DNA of 5,449 nucleotides from Acidobacteriota bacterium (GTDB lineage Bacteria > Acidobacteriota > Vicinamibacteria > Vicinamibacterales > UBA8438), in contig DTWD01000617.1 of the NCBI GenBank assembly GCA_012963185.1, forward strand, positions 1-5,449, given 5' to 3'. The notes below the pieces were generated by a model, which saw only the letters and a program-made list of their open reading frames with translations, did no database searches and was not told the origin of the DNA. The position numbers and the translations under genes are program-made. Positions 5,341 to 5,449 of the stretch are shown piece after piece. How positions within the stretch are numbered: position 1 is the stretch's first letter; each line of letters begins with the position of its first letter.

Positions 5341-5449
5341 TACGACCCCGGTTCTCCAAATCTAGTCGCAAAGCCCGTCTGAATTGGCAACTTTGCAGAG
5401 GCAATTCGGGAACATGCACCACGCCTTACAGGGATTTCCAAAGAACGAA
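5340..5449 (-). CDS. rplP: 50S ribosomal protein L16, C-terminal end (cut by window edge)
   Basis: L16 contacts the A-site tRNA and organises the 23S core. Only the last 36 or so codons fall in the window. The frame ending in TAA at 5340-5342 reads RIASAKLPIQTGFATRF followed by GEPGS, which matches the family end (E. coli: KLAAAKLPIKTTFV). Position next to rpmC confirms it. Upstream of about base 5408 the same frame reads LEIPVRRGACS, which does not align well with the expected helix before this segment (of the type GVPEEVAREAF) and is about four residues short. The neighbouring frame offers VL at 5441-5446, where family members have VLFE, so one or more indels near the window edge are possible. 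The stop overlaps the rpmC ATG by one base. Confidence 0.8.
   Translation of the reverse strand, partial: RSLEIPVRRGACSRIASAKLPIQTGFATRFGEPGS

Noticed and set aside
1..5449. Internal promoter, mobile element, CRISPR, tRNA or riboswitch
   Set aside because: More than 97% of the window is coding in conserved genes; the gaps are at most 39 nt and show no promoter pair, direct-repeat array, terminal repeats or tRNA-like folds. Nothing supports a hidden accessory system.
4875..5449. TGA or TAG recoding in this organism
   Set aside because: TGA ends rplX and rplO, and TAG ends seven genes, each at the expected family C-terminus, so both act as normal stops.

Overview
The window is a section of the bacterial S10-spc ribosomal protein gene cluster. 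It is transcribed entirely on the minus strand, from right to left. In order of transcription it holds the end of rplP (L16), rpmC (L29), rpsQ (S17), rplN (L14), rplX (L24), rplE (L5), rpsN (S14, short zinc type), rpsH (S8), rplF (L6), rplR (L18), rpsE (S5), rpmD (L30), rplO (L15) and the first 240 codons of secY. The order is the classical one, with no insertion, inversion, mobile element, RNA gene or CRISPR. Both edges cut through genes.

Packing is very tight. Overlaps occur at rplP/rpmC (1 nt), rpmC/rpsQ (8 nt), rplX/rplE (4 nt) and rplO/secY (4 nt). All other gaps are 7-39 nt. I found no promoter and no terminator, so the genes are most simply read as an internal part of one long transcript with translational coupling. 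Twelve products are components of the two ribosomal subunits, the rplP fragment is a thirteenth, and SecY is the membrane channel used by ribosomes and SecA for protein export.

The organism is a bacterium with about half G+C (judged by eye). The bacterial-type proteins and gene order exclude archaea. Remembered family sequences (L5 with EIDY and RGMN, L14, S17 with FMAHDE, S8 ending in W, SecY with [15 protein letters not shown]) look most like Acidobacteriota or a neighbouring phylum. This is an impression and not a measured placement.

I did not find a new biological system here. The points worth a second look are modest. Seven of thirteen stop codons are TAG, and several of these are built into the next ribosome binding site. 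Several usually conserved residues, notably four prolines, are replaced in L5, L6, S8 and S14. L30 has an uncertain start with a possible basic N-terminal extension. The L16 reading frame at the right edge looks disturbed in its last 40 or so bases. All plus-strand open frames are antisense shadows of the ribosomal genes.
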